From the NCBI GenBank assembly GCA_947625225.1, contig CANQNQ010000001.1, positions 1 through 64,000 of the forward strand: a stretch of DNA of 64,000 nucleotides, in the 5' to 3' direction. Made by a program: the position numbers and the translations under genes. This stretch comes from an uncultured Clostridia bacterium. GTDB taxonomy: Bacteria; Bacillota; Clostridia; Christensenellales; CAG-917. The notes below the pieces were generated by a model. The model saw only the letters and a list, made by a program, of their open reading frames with translations, had not been told where the DNA came from and made no database searches. Below, in pieces: positions 1 to 8,658 of the stretch (within the stretch, counting starts at the first letter, position 1; the number at the start of each line of letters is the position of its first letter).

Positions 1-225
1 TTTTATTACCGCATTTTGCGTATTACCCCACTAAACAGTAGCATTTTGCGCTCTTCCGCCCTCGTTTTGACAGCGCAGATTTTGTTGAATTTGCAGAGCA
101 TTTCCATCTCGATTTTTATAGAGTCTAAAAAATAAAATTAACCCTATTTAGACTCTGCCTCAATCGCTTGACAGCGCATAATTTCGATGTATAATTGAAA
201 ACGACGGAGGCTTAAAGATAAAATA

Positions 226-996
226 ATGGTCACATCAGGTTTGATCTGTCTTGAAGATGACTACCATTTTATGTACAAAGTGGGGCGCATTGATTATATG
301 GAGTGGGGAGATGAGTTTGAGTATATTATCTCGCCAAATTACGCCGTTATTGATATGCTTCCCGATCATCTTTTTCATGGCATTCCCGGTATTGACCTCT
401 CGCTGAGACAAAAGACATATAAAAGTCTCAATATAACCCCTGCATTTATCGCAGAAAGAACTCCATCCCCCAACATAGCAAATCTGAGAAACCTGCTCGA
501 AGATAAAAGTTCGGAAAAATCAAATCGCTTGGATTGGCTCATCAAGACGAACCATAGATATTTTGGTGACAGGCTGTTTGTAATCTTACTCAAAAATCAT
601 TCTAATATACAATGTCCGTCCGTGTTCGACCTGCCTACAAGGCGCAACATGCTCATCAAAAGATTGCTTGAAATAATATGCTTTGGAGATTATATCAAGA
701 CGAAGGAAATTGAAATCAACGATGCCAATCGAGCGGAATTTTATCGCTTTTTAATGCCTTTGTATGTGGATAAATTTGAAAGTGGCAAGCGCGCTCGGCT
801 GCGCGGCATAGAACAAGCAAAAGCGAGAAACGCATATAAAGGGAGGAAACCAATCACACTCTCTCCCATTCTCTTTGATAAGTACATGACAGCATTCTTA
901 AACAAACAAATTACTGCCGCCGAAGCCGCTAAAAAACTTGGCATATGCCGCGCCACTTTTTTCAACAAGCTGAAAATCTATAAAAACAAAATATAA
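226..996 (+). CDS. Orphan resolvase/invertase-type helix-turn-helix protein with unknown N-terminal domain
   Basis: 256-aa ORF. The C-terminus (GIEQAKARNAYKGRKPITLSP...AAEAAKKLGICRATFFNKLK) reads like the DNA-binding tail of Hin/resolvase serine recombinases. No N-terminal serine-recombinase catalytic motif is visible. Confidence 0.6.
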   Translation: MVTSGLICLEDDYHFMYKVGRIDYMEWGDEFEYIISPNYAVIDMLPDHLFHGIPGIDLSLRQKTYKSLNITPAFIAERTPSPNIANLRNLLEDKSSEKSNRLDWLIKTNHRYFGDRLFVILLKNHSNIQCPSVFDLPTRRNMLIKRLLEIICFGDYIKTKEIEINDANRAEFYRFLMPLYVDKFESGKRARLRGIEQAKARNAYKGRKPITLSPILFDKYMTAFLNKQITAAEAAKKLGICRATFFNKLKIYKNKI

Positions 997-1176
997 TCAA
1001 TGCTGAGATGATTAGTCAGGGCCACCAGTTCAGCCGATGACCCTGACTTCACTGAATAAGTTGCATTCCAATAAAGTATCTTAATATAAAAATTTTTTCA
1101 AGGCAGTTTTATAAATTATCAAAACTTTTTCAAGCGACTTTTGACAAATTTATAAACTTTTTTGAAGCACATAAAG

Positions 1177-2439
1177 TCAGATATACTCCATTGGCAAAAC
1201 GACGAGGTCGTCGGAGAGGTACAGTTTGGTGTCGTACAGGCAGACGATCGCGCCCATGCCGCGGGTTTTGGCGGCGTCCTTGTCCAAAACGTCAAAGGCG
1301 GAGGCCATAGATTTGGTGGGGTTGGCGCTCTTTTTTATCTCGATGGGATAGAGTGTGCCGTTCTCCTCGATTATGAGGTCTATCTCGCTCTCTTCCTCAA
1401 AAATTTCGCCGTTCTCTTTAGTGCGCTTTTTGTCCTTGCCGCGGTAGTAGAACACGTTGAAGGTGTAGTCGCTCCCCTCGTTGCTGAACGACTTCAATAT
1501 CTCGGATATGACGAACGTTTCAAACATATTCCCCGCGACCGCGCTCTGTTCGAGAGCCTCAGCGCTATTCCATTTGGACAGATAGCACGCAAGTCCCGTA
1601 TCCCTGAAATAGAGCTTAGGCGTTTTGATCGCGCGCGTCAAGTGGCTTGAATAGTACGGCTGCAAAATAAAGATTATCCCCGTGCGCTCCAAGACGGACA
1701 CCCAATTTTTGATGGTGGCTTGCGTAACGCCGACGTCCTGCGCCACCGACGCATAGTTAAGCATTTGCGCCGTCCTTGCCGCGATTGCCGAAAGGAACCT
1801 CGTGAAGGCGAGCGTATCCTTTATCTCTATTTCCTCTTTGATGTCGCGCTCCAGATACGTCCGCACATATGACGAATAAAAATCCTGCCAATCCCTCTCC
1901 GTAACGTTTATCTCCGGATACATGCCGCGATGTATGGTCTGCCACAGATTGTTATACGGCTTGAGGTACTTTTCCCTTGCGGCAATGTATTCTTCCGTCG
2001 GGACAAAGTGCTTGTTGAAGTCTATCCCGTTGAGTTCGCGCATGGAAAGACCCTGCAACTCCAAAATCGAAATTCTGCCCGCCAAAGACTCCTGCACTTT
2101 GGACATCAGCCTCATCTGCTGCGAACCCGTCAGATAATAGTTTTCATACATGCCCGGCTTATCGCACTCCATTTTGATGTAAGGGAATATCTCCGCCGCA
2201 TACTGCACTTCGTCAATGATGGACGGCTTTGGAAGATTTTTGATGAAAAGTTTTGGGTCCTCGATGGCGGTGTTGAGCAACAGCTTGTCGTCAAAAGTGA
2301 CGTAGCGAACATCGGGATATAGCTCTTTAAGTAGCGTGGACTTCCCTACCTGCCTCGCGCCCGTAACGAGAATACACCTGCTGTTTTTTGCCCTCTGTTT
2401 AAGCACCGACTCGATATTTCTCTTGATATACATATCCAC
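1177..2439 (-). CDS. AAA-type ATPase, ATP-binding protein with DUF4143-like C-terminal domain
   Basis: 420 aa; Walker A VTGARQVGKST; IIDEVQYA Walker B; YLTGSQQ; C-terminal nuclease-like EIDLIIEENGTLYPIEIKKS. Confidence 0.85.
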   Translation of the reverse strand: MDMYIKRNIESVLKQRAKNSRCILVTGARQVGKSTLLKELYPDVRYVTFDDKLLLNTAIEDPKLFIKNLPKPSIIDEVQYAAEIFPYIKMECDKPGMYENYYLTGSQQMRLMSKVQESLAGRISILELQGLSMRELNGIDFNKHFVPTEEYIAAREKYLKPYNNLWQTIHRGMYPEINVTERDWQDFYSSYVRTYLERDIKEEIEIKDTLAFTRFLSAIAARTAQMLNYASVAQDVGVTQATIKNWVSVLERTGIIFILQPYYSSHLTRAIKTPKLYFRDTGLACYLSKWNSAEALEQSAVAGNMFETFVISEILKSFSNEGSDYTFNVFYYRGKDKKRTKENGEIFEEESEIDLIIEENGTLYPIEIKKSANPTKSMASAFDVLDKDAAKTRGMGAIVCLYDTKLYLSDDLVVLPMEYI

Positions 2440-2638
2440 CTCTGCGATAAATCTATAGTATGACTATATATTAGCCGCATTTTGTGCATTTGTCAAGAGA
2501 ATATGTCAAAGTGCCGGCTTTTATGGGTGTGATATTAACGAACTCCATTCTTTAGCTATATTATTATCCAAATTAACACAAAACAATTGACATTCGCATT
2601 GTTACGCGTTACAATAGTTAAAAATAGGTGGTTGAACT

Positions 2639-3376
2639 ATGGCAATGTGGATTCCATATGTTATTACAAAGAAGAATATGCGTCCGCAGTTTGCAAGCGA
2701 TGTGCAATATGAAAATTGGATAGCGGGACAACTTCGCGCCAAAAAAATAATGAAAGTGCGCAAAGGGCTCTACGTTCTACTCAACGTCACGGGCGAGCCT
2801 ATGGCGACGAAGTTTGAGATCGCGAGCAAAATTGCAGACGACGCTTTTGTATGCTACCATTCCGCGTTGGAATTTTACGGCGTGGCAAATCAGGTATTTC
2901 ATACGGTGACGGTCGGAAGCGAATCGCGGTTCAATCCGTTCACCTTTCTCGATATTGACTATATCCGCAAACAACCTAAAAATTATTATGGCATTGCCGA
3001 CATAATGCAAGGCTCATTGCGCATCACCACGATTGAGCGCACGATAATAGATTGCATCGACGACATCGATGCGGGAGGCGGCATAGATGAGCTGCTTGGC
3101 GCGCTCAATCAAATACATATCCTCGATGAACAAAAATTGCTCGGCGCGCTTGACGCCTACAATTGCATACTTCTCTATCAAAAAGCGGGATATATCCTGC
3201 AGCACTATCAAAGCCAATTTGGGCTGACGGACGCTTTTTTCGACGAATGTAAGCGGCATTTGACCAAACAAGTGAAATACTTTTTGAAAGACGAATATGG
3301 CGAAGTGGAATACAATTCTGAGTGGCAGCTCATGGCGCCGAAAAATCTCATCTCTCGGATCGAAGGAGGCTATTAA
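2639..3376 (+). CDS. Type IV toxin-antitoxin system AbiEi family antitoxin/transcriptional regulator
   Basis: 245 aa; N-terminal winged-helix (MKVRKGLYVLLN...ASKIADDAFVCYHSALEFYGVANQVFHTVTV) plus TTIERTIIDCIDDIDAGGGIDELLGAL typical of AbiEi; directly abuts the AbiEii-like ORF. Confidence 0.8.
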   Translation: MAMWIPYVITKKNMRPQFASDVQYENWIAGQLRAKKIMKVRKGLYVLLNVTGEPMATKFEIASKIADDAFVCYHSALEFYGVANQVFHTVTVGSESRFNPFTFLDIDYIRKQPKNYYGIADIMQGSLRITTIERTIIDCIDDIDAGGGIDELLGALNQIHILDEQKLLGALDAYNCILLYQKAGYILQHYQSQFGLTDAFFDECKRHLTKQVKYFLKDEYGEVEYNSEWQLMAPKNLISRIEGGY

Positions 3377-4315
3377 ATGGAATTTTCAAAACAATATCTC
3401 AACGAATTGGCTTTACGGACGGGCTTTATTAAGGAAACGCTTGAAAAAGTCTTGCGCCTTGCCGAGGTCTTAAAATTCATAAACAACGATAACGTTATAG
3501 GTGGCACATTGGCATTGAAAGGCGGTACTGCTATAAATTTAACAGCCGTTGAACTCCCACGGCTCTCCGTGGATATTGACCTCGATTATACAGAGAACGT
3601 CGTCCGCGAGGAGCTGCCCGCGGCGAAGGCAAAAATCGGCAAACGCCTCACCGACTATATGTTTCAAGAGGGATATTCTCTGATCGACACAAGGGAGTAT
3701 TTTGCTCTTACATCATTCGTGTTTGGCTATATCAACTGCGCAGGAAATCGTGACAACATCAAAGTTGAAATTAACTATCTCGACCGTTGCCATATTCTTC
3801 CCCTCGAAAAGAAGTGCCTCTTGACGAAAGGCCTTGTCGGCGATTTTGAAGTTCTCACACTTAACACGACCGAGTTGTATGCAAGCAAGATCAATGCCCT
3901 GCTCGCACGGGCGACGCCGAGAGATCTGTATGATGTCAATTCAATGATAGAGAGAGGCGTCGTGAGCGACAAAAACTCACTTAAAAAGTGCCTCATCTTT
4001 TACAGCGTTATAGCGGGAGATTATTCAATATCGGCACTTGATTATGCCAATATTGAAAGATTAAACTTCTATAAGTACAAAACACAATTGAAACCCGTCA
4101 TTGCAAAAACGGACACTTTTGACATCGAGAAGGCTAAGACGACGGTTATCGATTACCTGAAAGATCTGATTGTCTTAACAGCGCGCGAAACAGATTTTAT
4201 ACTGAAAATGAAGGATAAGATATACAATCCTTCCCTGCTTTTCGACGACGAGGCAATCGTTCAACGCATCGTTTGCCACCCTGCCGCCTTATGGCGAACA
4301 AGAGGGGCAGAATAA
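3377..4315 (+). CDS. Nucleotidyltransferase AbiEii/AbiGii toxin family protein
   Basis: 312 aa; LKGGTAINLTAVELPRLSVDIDLDYT nucleotidyltransferase motif; YASKINALLARATPRDLYDV; starts immediately after the AbiEi stop. Confidence 0.85.
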   Translation: MEFSKQYLNELALRTGFIKETLEKVLRLAEVLKFINNDNVIGGTLALKGGTAINLTAVELPRLSVDIDLDYTENVVREELPAAKAKIGKRLTDYMFQEGYSLIDTREYFALTSFVFGYINCAGNRDNIKVEINYLDRCHILPLEKKCLLTKGLVGDFEVLTLNTTELYASKINALLARATPRDLYDVNSMIERGVVSDKNSLKKCLIFYSVIAGDYSISALDYANIERLNFYKYKTQLKPVIAKTDTFDIEKAKTTVIDYLKDLIVLTARETDFILKMKDKIYNPSLLFDDEAIVQRIVCHPAALWRTRGAE

Positions 4316-4380
4316 AGTCAAAGCCTAATATTTAAGCAATGTAAAGTTGTACCTGACAAAATTCAAGGATCGAATTTGTT

Positions 4381-4557
4381 CAATTCAACGAATTTTTGAA
4401 GTTGCTGCAAATCAGCGAAGCGGACGTCAAAAACAGCCCGCCACTTATAGATTTATCGCCAAAAAAGACTAAAAAGGTAACGGAATTTATAGAGGCAAAA
4501 CATGCAAATGCTTCTGTCGGTGATATACTGACCTTTAAGTTTTCTAAAAAAGCATAA
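4381..4557 (+). pseudogene. Short coding remnant without a clear start
   Basis: Open frame QFNEFLKLLQISEADVKNSPPLIDLSPKKTKKVTEFIEAKHANASVGDILTFKFSKKA* with no convincing start codon or RBS. Confidence 0.25.
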
Positions 4558-4707
4558 GCGTCTCTATTCTCGTCCTAAACCTCATCGATCCCGCCGCCCT
4601 GTCCGCCGTGAGGATATCCTTTCGCATCCTGCATGAGGCTTTTGACAAGGCTCTCCGCTTGGAAAATTCCCTGCGCAAATCATTCTCTTACATTCATCGC
4701 CTATTCG

Positions 4708-4762
4708 TGTAACCCCTTGTAACCCCCATTCCAAATCTGTGAGGGGTTACACAGGGGTTACA
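4708..4762. repeat. Inverted repeat of doubled TGTAACCCC units
   Basis: GTGTAACCCCTTGTAACCCCC ... GTGAGGGGTTACACAGGGGTTACAG: two direct copies per arm, arms inverted relative to each other. Confidence 0.6.
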
Positions 4763-5039
4763 GAAGTAAAACTCCAAATAAATAGCAATCGGCTATAATA
4801 TCCCATACTATTTTCTTGAGTATAAAGTCATATATGCAATCTACTTATTCGTCTGTCACAGTATAAATATCCCGATGTTCTCGTACAAACTCTAGTTGAA
4901 TTTTTATATCTTTCCCGACATCTTTGCCCGCCAAAACATGCACCATTAACTCGGTGTCTGTGACTTCTATAACTTTTCCTATGCTCTTCACTTATATCCT
5001 TTTTCCATTTAGCCGATTTGCCACAGATTTGCAGAGCTT

Positions 5040-5790
5040 CAAAAATTTTTTATTTTAGACCCTACGATTTTGCCAAAAAATCGCCCTTCTTATTGGAGGG
5101 GTGTTGAACGGCGGGGTTCTCGACGGAGGAGATTGCGGGAGCGCAGAAAAAAATTTTTGAAGAATTTTGCGTTCAGACCCTTCGGTTTTGCCCGAAAAAA
5201 GCCCCTTTAAGTGAAGGGGTATCGCATGACGATATGAATGGCGCGGTGGCACTTACAACCTTCGAAGAAAAATTTTTTGAAAAATTTTCAATTTAGGGGG
5301 TACGATTTTGCCAAGAAAACGCTCTTCTTATTGGATGGGTGTTGAACAGCGGCGTTCTCGACGGAGGAGATTGCGGGAACGCAGAAAAAAATTTTTGAAG
5401 AATTTTGCGTTCAGACCCTTCGGTTTTGCCCGAAAAAAGCCCCTTTAAGTGAAGGGGTATCGCATGACGGCGCACTCAGCGCGGTGACACTTAACGCCGA
5501 CAAAGAAAAATTTTTTGAAAAATTTTCAATTTAGGGGTACGATTTTGCCAAAAAATCGCCCCTTTAAGTGAGGGGGTATTGCAAGACAACGCTCTCGACG
5601 CGGAAAATACAAAAATTTTTGCGATTCGATGTTGCAAACTGCCAAAAAAAATCAACCATACCAAAGTGAGGGGAAAATTTGGGCGTATCAAGGACGAAAA
5701 AATTCCGCCATACCAAAGTGGGAGAAAAAATTCATGTGTATCAAACTGCCAAAAAATTCAACCATACCAAAGTGGGAGGCATTTCGAGTA
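5040..5790. repeat. Tandem/degenerate repeat array with a ~236-238 bp higher-order unit made of two ~118 bp related subunits
   Basis: Segments 5080-5230 and 5318-5468 are nearly identical. The half-unit CGATTTTGCCAAAAAATCGCCC(C/T)TT recurs near 5064, 5302 and 5536, alternating with CGGTTTTGCCCGAAAAAAGCCCCTTTAAGTGAAGGGGTATCGCATGAC near 5182 and 5420. Degenerate CATACCAAAGTGGGAG copies follow at about 5657, 5709 and 5763. Confidence 0.85.
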
Positions 5791-6092
5791 TTCGGTCGCT
5801 GAAGTGCGTTCAGAGTGCTGCGCTCAAATCTTATATTGCGAAGCAAGAAAAACACTTTGGGAATTTTCACTCAACCCACGGACTTTTTGAGAAAAGTGTC
5901 CTTGTGGATATTGAAAGGAATTTTTGCGCAGACCGTCAACTTTTCCCCAAAAGTGTCCTTGTGATATTAGAGGGAGTTATTTCCCTAACCTTAAATCAGC
6001 AATCAATAAACAAGGAGGTGATTCCAATGCAGAACGAATGACCTTGCCGACGGTCGGTAAACAGTGGCGAAAAGAAAATTAAAGGAGGTTTT

Positions 6093-6809
6093 ATGGAAGG
6101 AAAAACACAACTTACAAAATTCACGTTCTACGACCTGTATGCGGAACTTATGGATACGCTCACGGACGAAGAACGCGGGAAACTGCTTCGCACTATGTGT
6201 GCTTATGCGTTCGAGGATGCGCCGCCCGCGCTCTCGGATAAGAAGCTCGTCTATCTTTGGGGGAACATTGCAGACACTCTTGCCGTGGATAAAGAAGCGC
6301 AGGAAAGCGGGCGCACGCCGAAGGGCTTGAACAGGCAGATGAAGCACTTTATGTTCCACCGAAACTTCTATGAAGCGTTGCCGCTCATGGACGATAAGCA
6401 AGCGGGACAGTTTGTAAAGGCGATATATAACTTCGCCTTAAAAGAACAAGAGCCGAAACTATCTTCTCCCGTGGACACCTATTATAGGCTCGCAAAGCGG
6501 AAGTTACAGCTTTCCAAGACGCGCAGTAAGGTTGGGAAGATCGGTGGGAACGCGCCGCGTGTAAAGGTCACGGACGAACAAGTTTCCAAACTGCCGAGGT
6601 GCGGAATGGGCATCGATTTTGAGGAATTTATGTCCCGTAATCCGCAAATCACGAACGACCTATACCGTTCGAGTCTGCATTTGGCGGACGAGGTCGATTG
6701 GTCGATGCTCGACTATTGCCTGCCCATATCGAAGTATCAAAATTGCACGAGCCTCTATAAAATCCTGTCCAATTACGACGAGATTTTGAACGGCTGGAAG
6801 GGAGCATGA
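6093..6809 (+). CDS. DUF6291-like mobile-element protein
   Basis: 238 aa; FYDLYAELMDTLTDEERGKLLRTMCAYAF repeated as FYEALPLMDDKQAGQFVKAIYNFAL, as in DUF6291-type proteins near mobilization genes; strong RBS aaaggagg. Confidence 0.6.
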   Translation: MEGKTQLTKFTFYDLYAELMDTLTDEERGKLLRTMCAYAFEDAPPALSDKKLVYLWGNIADTLAVDKEAQESGRTPKGLNRQMKHFMFHRNFYEALPLMDDKQAGQFVKAIYNFALKEQEPKLSSPVDTYYRLAKRKLQLSKTRSKVGKIGGNAPRVKVTDEQVSKLPRCGMGIDFEEFMSRNPQITNDLYRSSLHLADEVDWSMLDYCLPISKYQNCTSLYKILSNYDEILNGWKGA

Positions 6810-6952
6810 CGGGAAACAAAGAACAAGCGAAAGACGGGCAAAATACGAGCAAAATGAGGAAAAACGGAAGCAGGCTAAGATTTTGCAGTCTGCGACGGCA
6901 AAATCACAAAGACGGCGAGGAAATTGCGAAGCGGGATACCCGCCTTCGATAA
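6806..6952 (+). CDS. Possible short coupled ORF
   Basis: ATG overlaps the upstream stop (ATGA); MTGNKEQAKDGQNTSKMRKNGSRLRFCSLRRQNHKDGEEIAKRDTRLR*. Could instead be a frameshifted tail of the upstream gene. Confidence 0.25.
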   Translation: MTGNKEQAKDGQNTSKMRKNGSRLRFCSLRRQNHKDGEEIAKRDTRLR

Positions 6953-6974
6953 TTAAAATTTAGGAGGAAGAAAT

Positions 6975-8312
6975 ATAGGACAACCGGTAATATTCGATAT
7001 TGCCTATACGCCGTATCGGTTGAAGAGCAACGCCAATTCGTTGGAGCGTGAAGCCCACGCAAAGGAGCGCGCGTTCTACGACATGAGCGGCGACGACAAT
7101 ATCTATAAGTACATCACGACGGACGGGAAAATTATGGGCGAGGAAACCAAGAAGTTCACGATGCTCGAATATCTCCAAAAAAGCACGGGCGTGTTCAATA
7201 AGAATGGTATGCTCTCCAAAGCGGAAGTGAAAGCAATGAAGAAACGCGCGCAGGCGGGTGAAAAGAATATTTGGCACGGGTTCATCTCTTTCGACAAGGA
7301 GAACTCGGACAAGATAGACGATCCCGAAAAGTGTATCGCGCTTGTAAAGCGTATGTTCGGACAATTCTTTCGTGACGCTGGCTTTGATCCCGACAACATG
7401 GACTTAATGTGCGCCTTGCATTTAGACCGTCCCGAACATCTACATATCCACTACGTCTTTTGGGAGAAAGAACCAAAAGTCAAGAACCAACGTGCGGCGG
7501 GATATATCTACCGCAAGAAAGGGAAAATCCCGCTCGACGTGATAGACAAGATGACCGAGCGGCTCAACGCCTACACGCTCGACGACGACCTTGCCAATAA
7601 GCGAAAAGCGGTCGTGAACGCTCTCTACAAAAAGGAAGGCTATTCGAGCGCAAAGATACGGGACGCGGTAACGCGAAGAATGAAGGAACTTGCGGAAAAG
7701 ATCCCGAAGGACGCTTCCTTCCACTATGCGAGCAAGGATATGATCCCCTTCCGCAAAGAGATAGATGACATCGCGGAACTTCTCTGTTGGTCGAACCCCG
7801 AAGCAGACAAAGCGAGCAGCGCGTTCCAAAGGGAACTTGACGAGAAGGAGAAAGCCCTGCAAGCGATTATGGGAAACTACTATAAGGCGCGAAAAAGATG
7901 GGATGATATTTTCAAAAAATACAAGGAAGATGCCGCCGACACAGACGGCGTGAAGAGTATCGAAACGATAGAGCGCCTGCGGTGGGACTATAAGCGGCGG
8001 CTCGGCAATATTGTTCTCCAACGGGCGAAGTGGATACAGGAGCAGACTTACAAGCGCAATCCCAAGCGGAAATACAAGACGAACGACAAGGCCTTAAAAC
8101 GCCGCCTTGCAATTTCGGCGCGGAAAGTGCGCGGCATCATGGGCGGACTGTTCTCAGCGGTTACAGACACATTTATCCCCACGACGGAAAGCTATCATAA
8201 CCGCCTGCGTGAGATCGAAGAAGAAATGAAGGCGGAACATGAGAAAGAACAGCAAGCCGCTTCCGCGGCAACTGCGCCTGCCCGCTCGTCCCGTTGGAAC
8301 GAGGGCAAGTGA
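6975..8312 (+). CDS. MobP-like relaxase (HUH endonuclease)
   Basis: HUH motif in LDRPEHLHIHYVFWEKEP; coiled C-terminus. The ORF track starts at TTG 7020, but a perfect AGGAGG (6962-6967) is placed for an ATA codon at 6975 (IGQPVIFDIAYTPYRLKSN...). Confidence 0.75.
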   Translation: MGQPVIFDIAYTPYRLKSNANSLEREAHAKERAFYDMSGDDNIYKYITTDGKIMGEETKKFTMLEYLQKSTGVFNKNGMLSKAEVKAMKKRAQAGEKNIWHGFISFDKENSDKIDDPEKCIALVKRMFGQFFRDAGFDPDNMDLMCALHLDRPEHLHIHYVFWEKEPKVKNQRAAGYIYRKKGKIPLDVIDKMTERLNAYTLDDDLANKRKAVVNALYKKEGYSSAKIRDAVTRRMKELAEKIPKDASFHYASKDMIPFRKEIDDIAELLCWSNPEADKASSAFQRELDEKEKALQAIMGNYYKARKRWDDIFKKYKEDAADTDGVKSIETIERLRWDYKRRLGNIVLQRAKWIQEQTYKRNPKRKYKTNDKALKRRLAISARKVRGIMGGLFSAVTDTFIPTTESYHNRLREIEEEMKAEHEKEQQAASAATAPARSSRWNEGK

Positions 8313-8384
8313 CGGGTACGCACAGGAACGAATAGAAAAATCATATGTATAAAGTAAAGTTGAATTAAATCAGGGGGCAGAACT

Positions 8385-8564
8385 ACGGACAAAAAAGAAG
8401 ATAAAAGCAAAAATATCAATGAGGATTTCCCTACCTCTCGCAGAAAGTGCGAGGTCGGCGGAAAACGGTTTCTTGTCATAAGGCATTTTGTCGGGGACAA
8501 AGATTTGGGCGAGTTGCTTATTGGGCTTGCCGAGCGGCGCGCAGGCAGAGAAATGGGCTTATGA
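8385..8564 (+). CDS. TnpW-like small transposon-encoded protein, apparently starting at ACG
   Basis: AGGGGG RBS 7 nt upstream of ACG; (M)DKKEDKSKNINEDFPTSRRKCEVGGKRFLVIRHFVGDKDLGELLIGLAERRAGREMGL*; sits between relaxase and TnpX-like recombinase, as TnpW-family ORFs do. Confidence 0.55.
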   Translation, partial: TDKKEDKSKNINEDFPTSRRKCEVGGKRFLVIRHFVGDKDLGELLIGLAERRAGREMGL

Positions 8565-8658
8565 CGGACACAAAATACAAATTTCTTGCAAAGTCACGAG
8601 CGTTATGGCATAATAGACATGCTATAACTTCTTTGCTTTGACTCTAAAAGGAGGTCAA

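Noticed and set aside
5040-5790. CRISPR-like array
   Set aside because: Repeats are ~118/236 bp with conserved rather than unique interspersed sequence, and no cas genes are present. No CRISPR array seen in the window.
5055-5890. Several 60-120-aa ORFs in the repeat array (MRRHAIPLHLKGLFSGKTEG... etc.)
   Set aside because: Generated by the tandem repeat; near-identical translations, no RBS or independent support.
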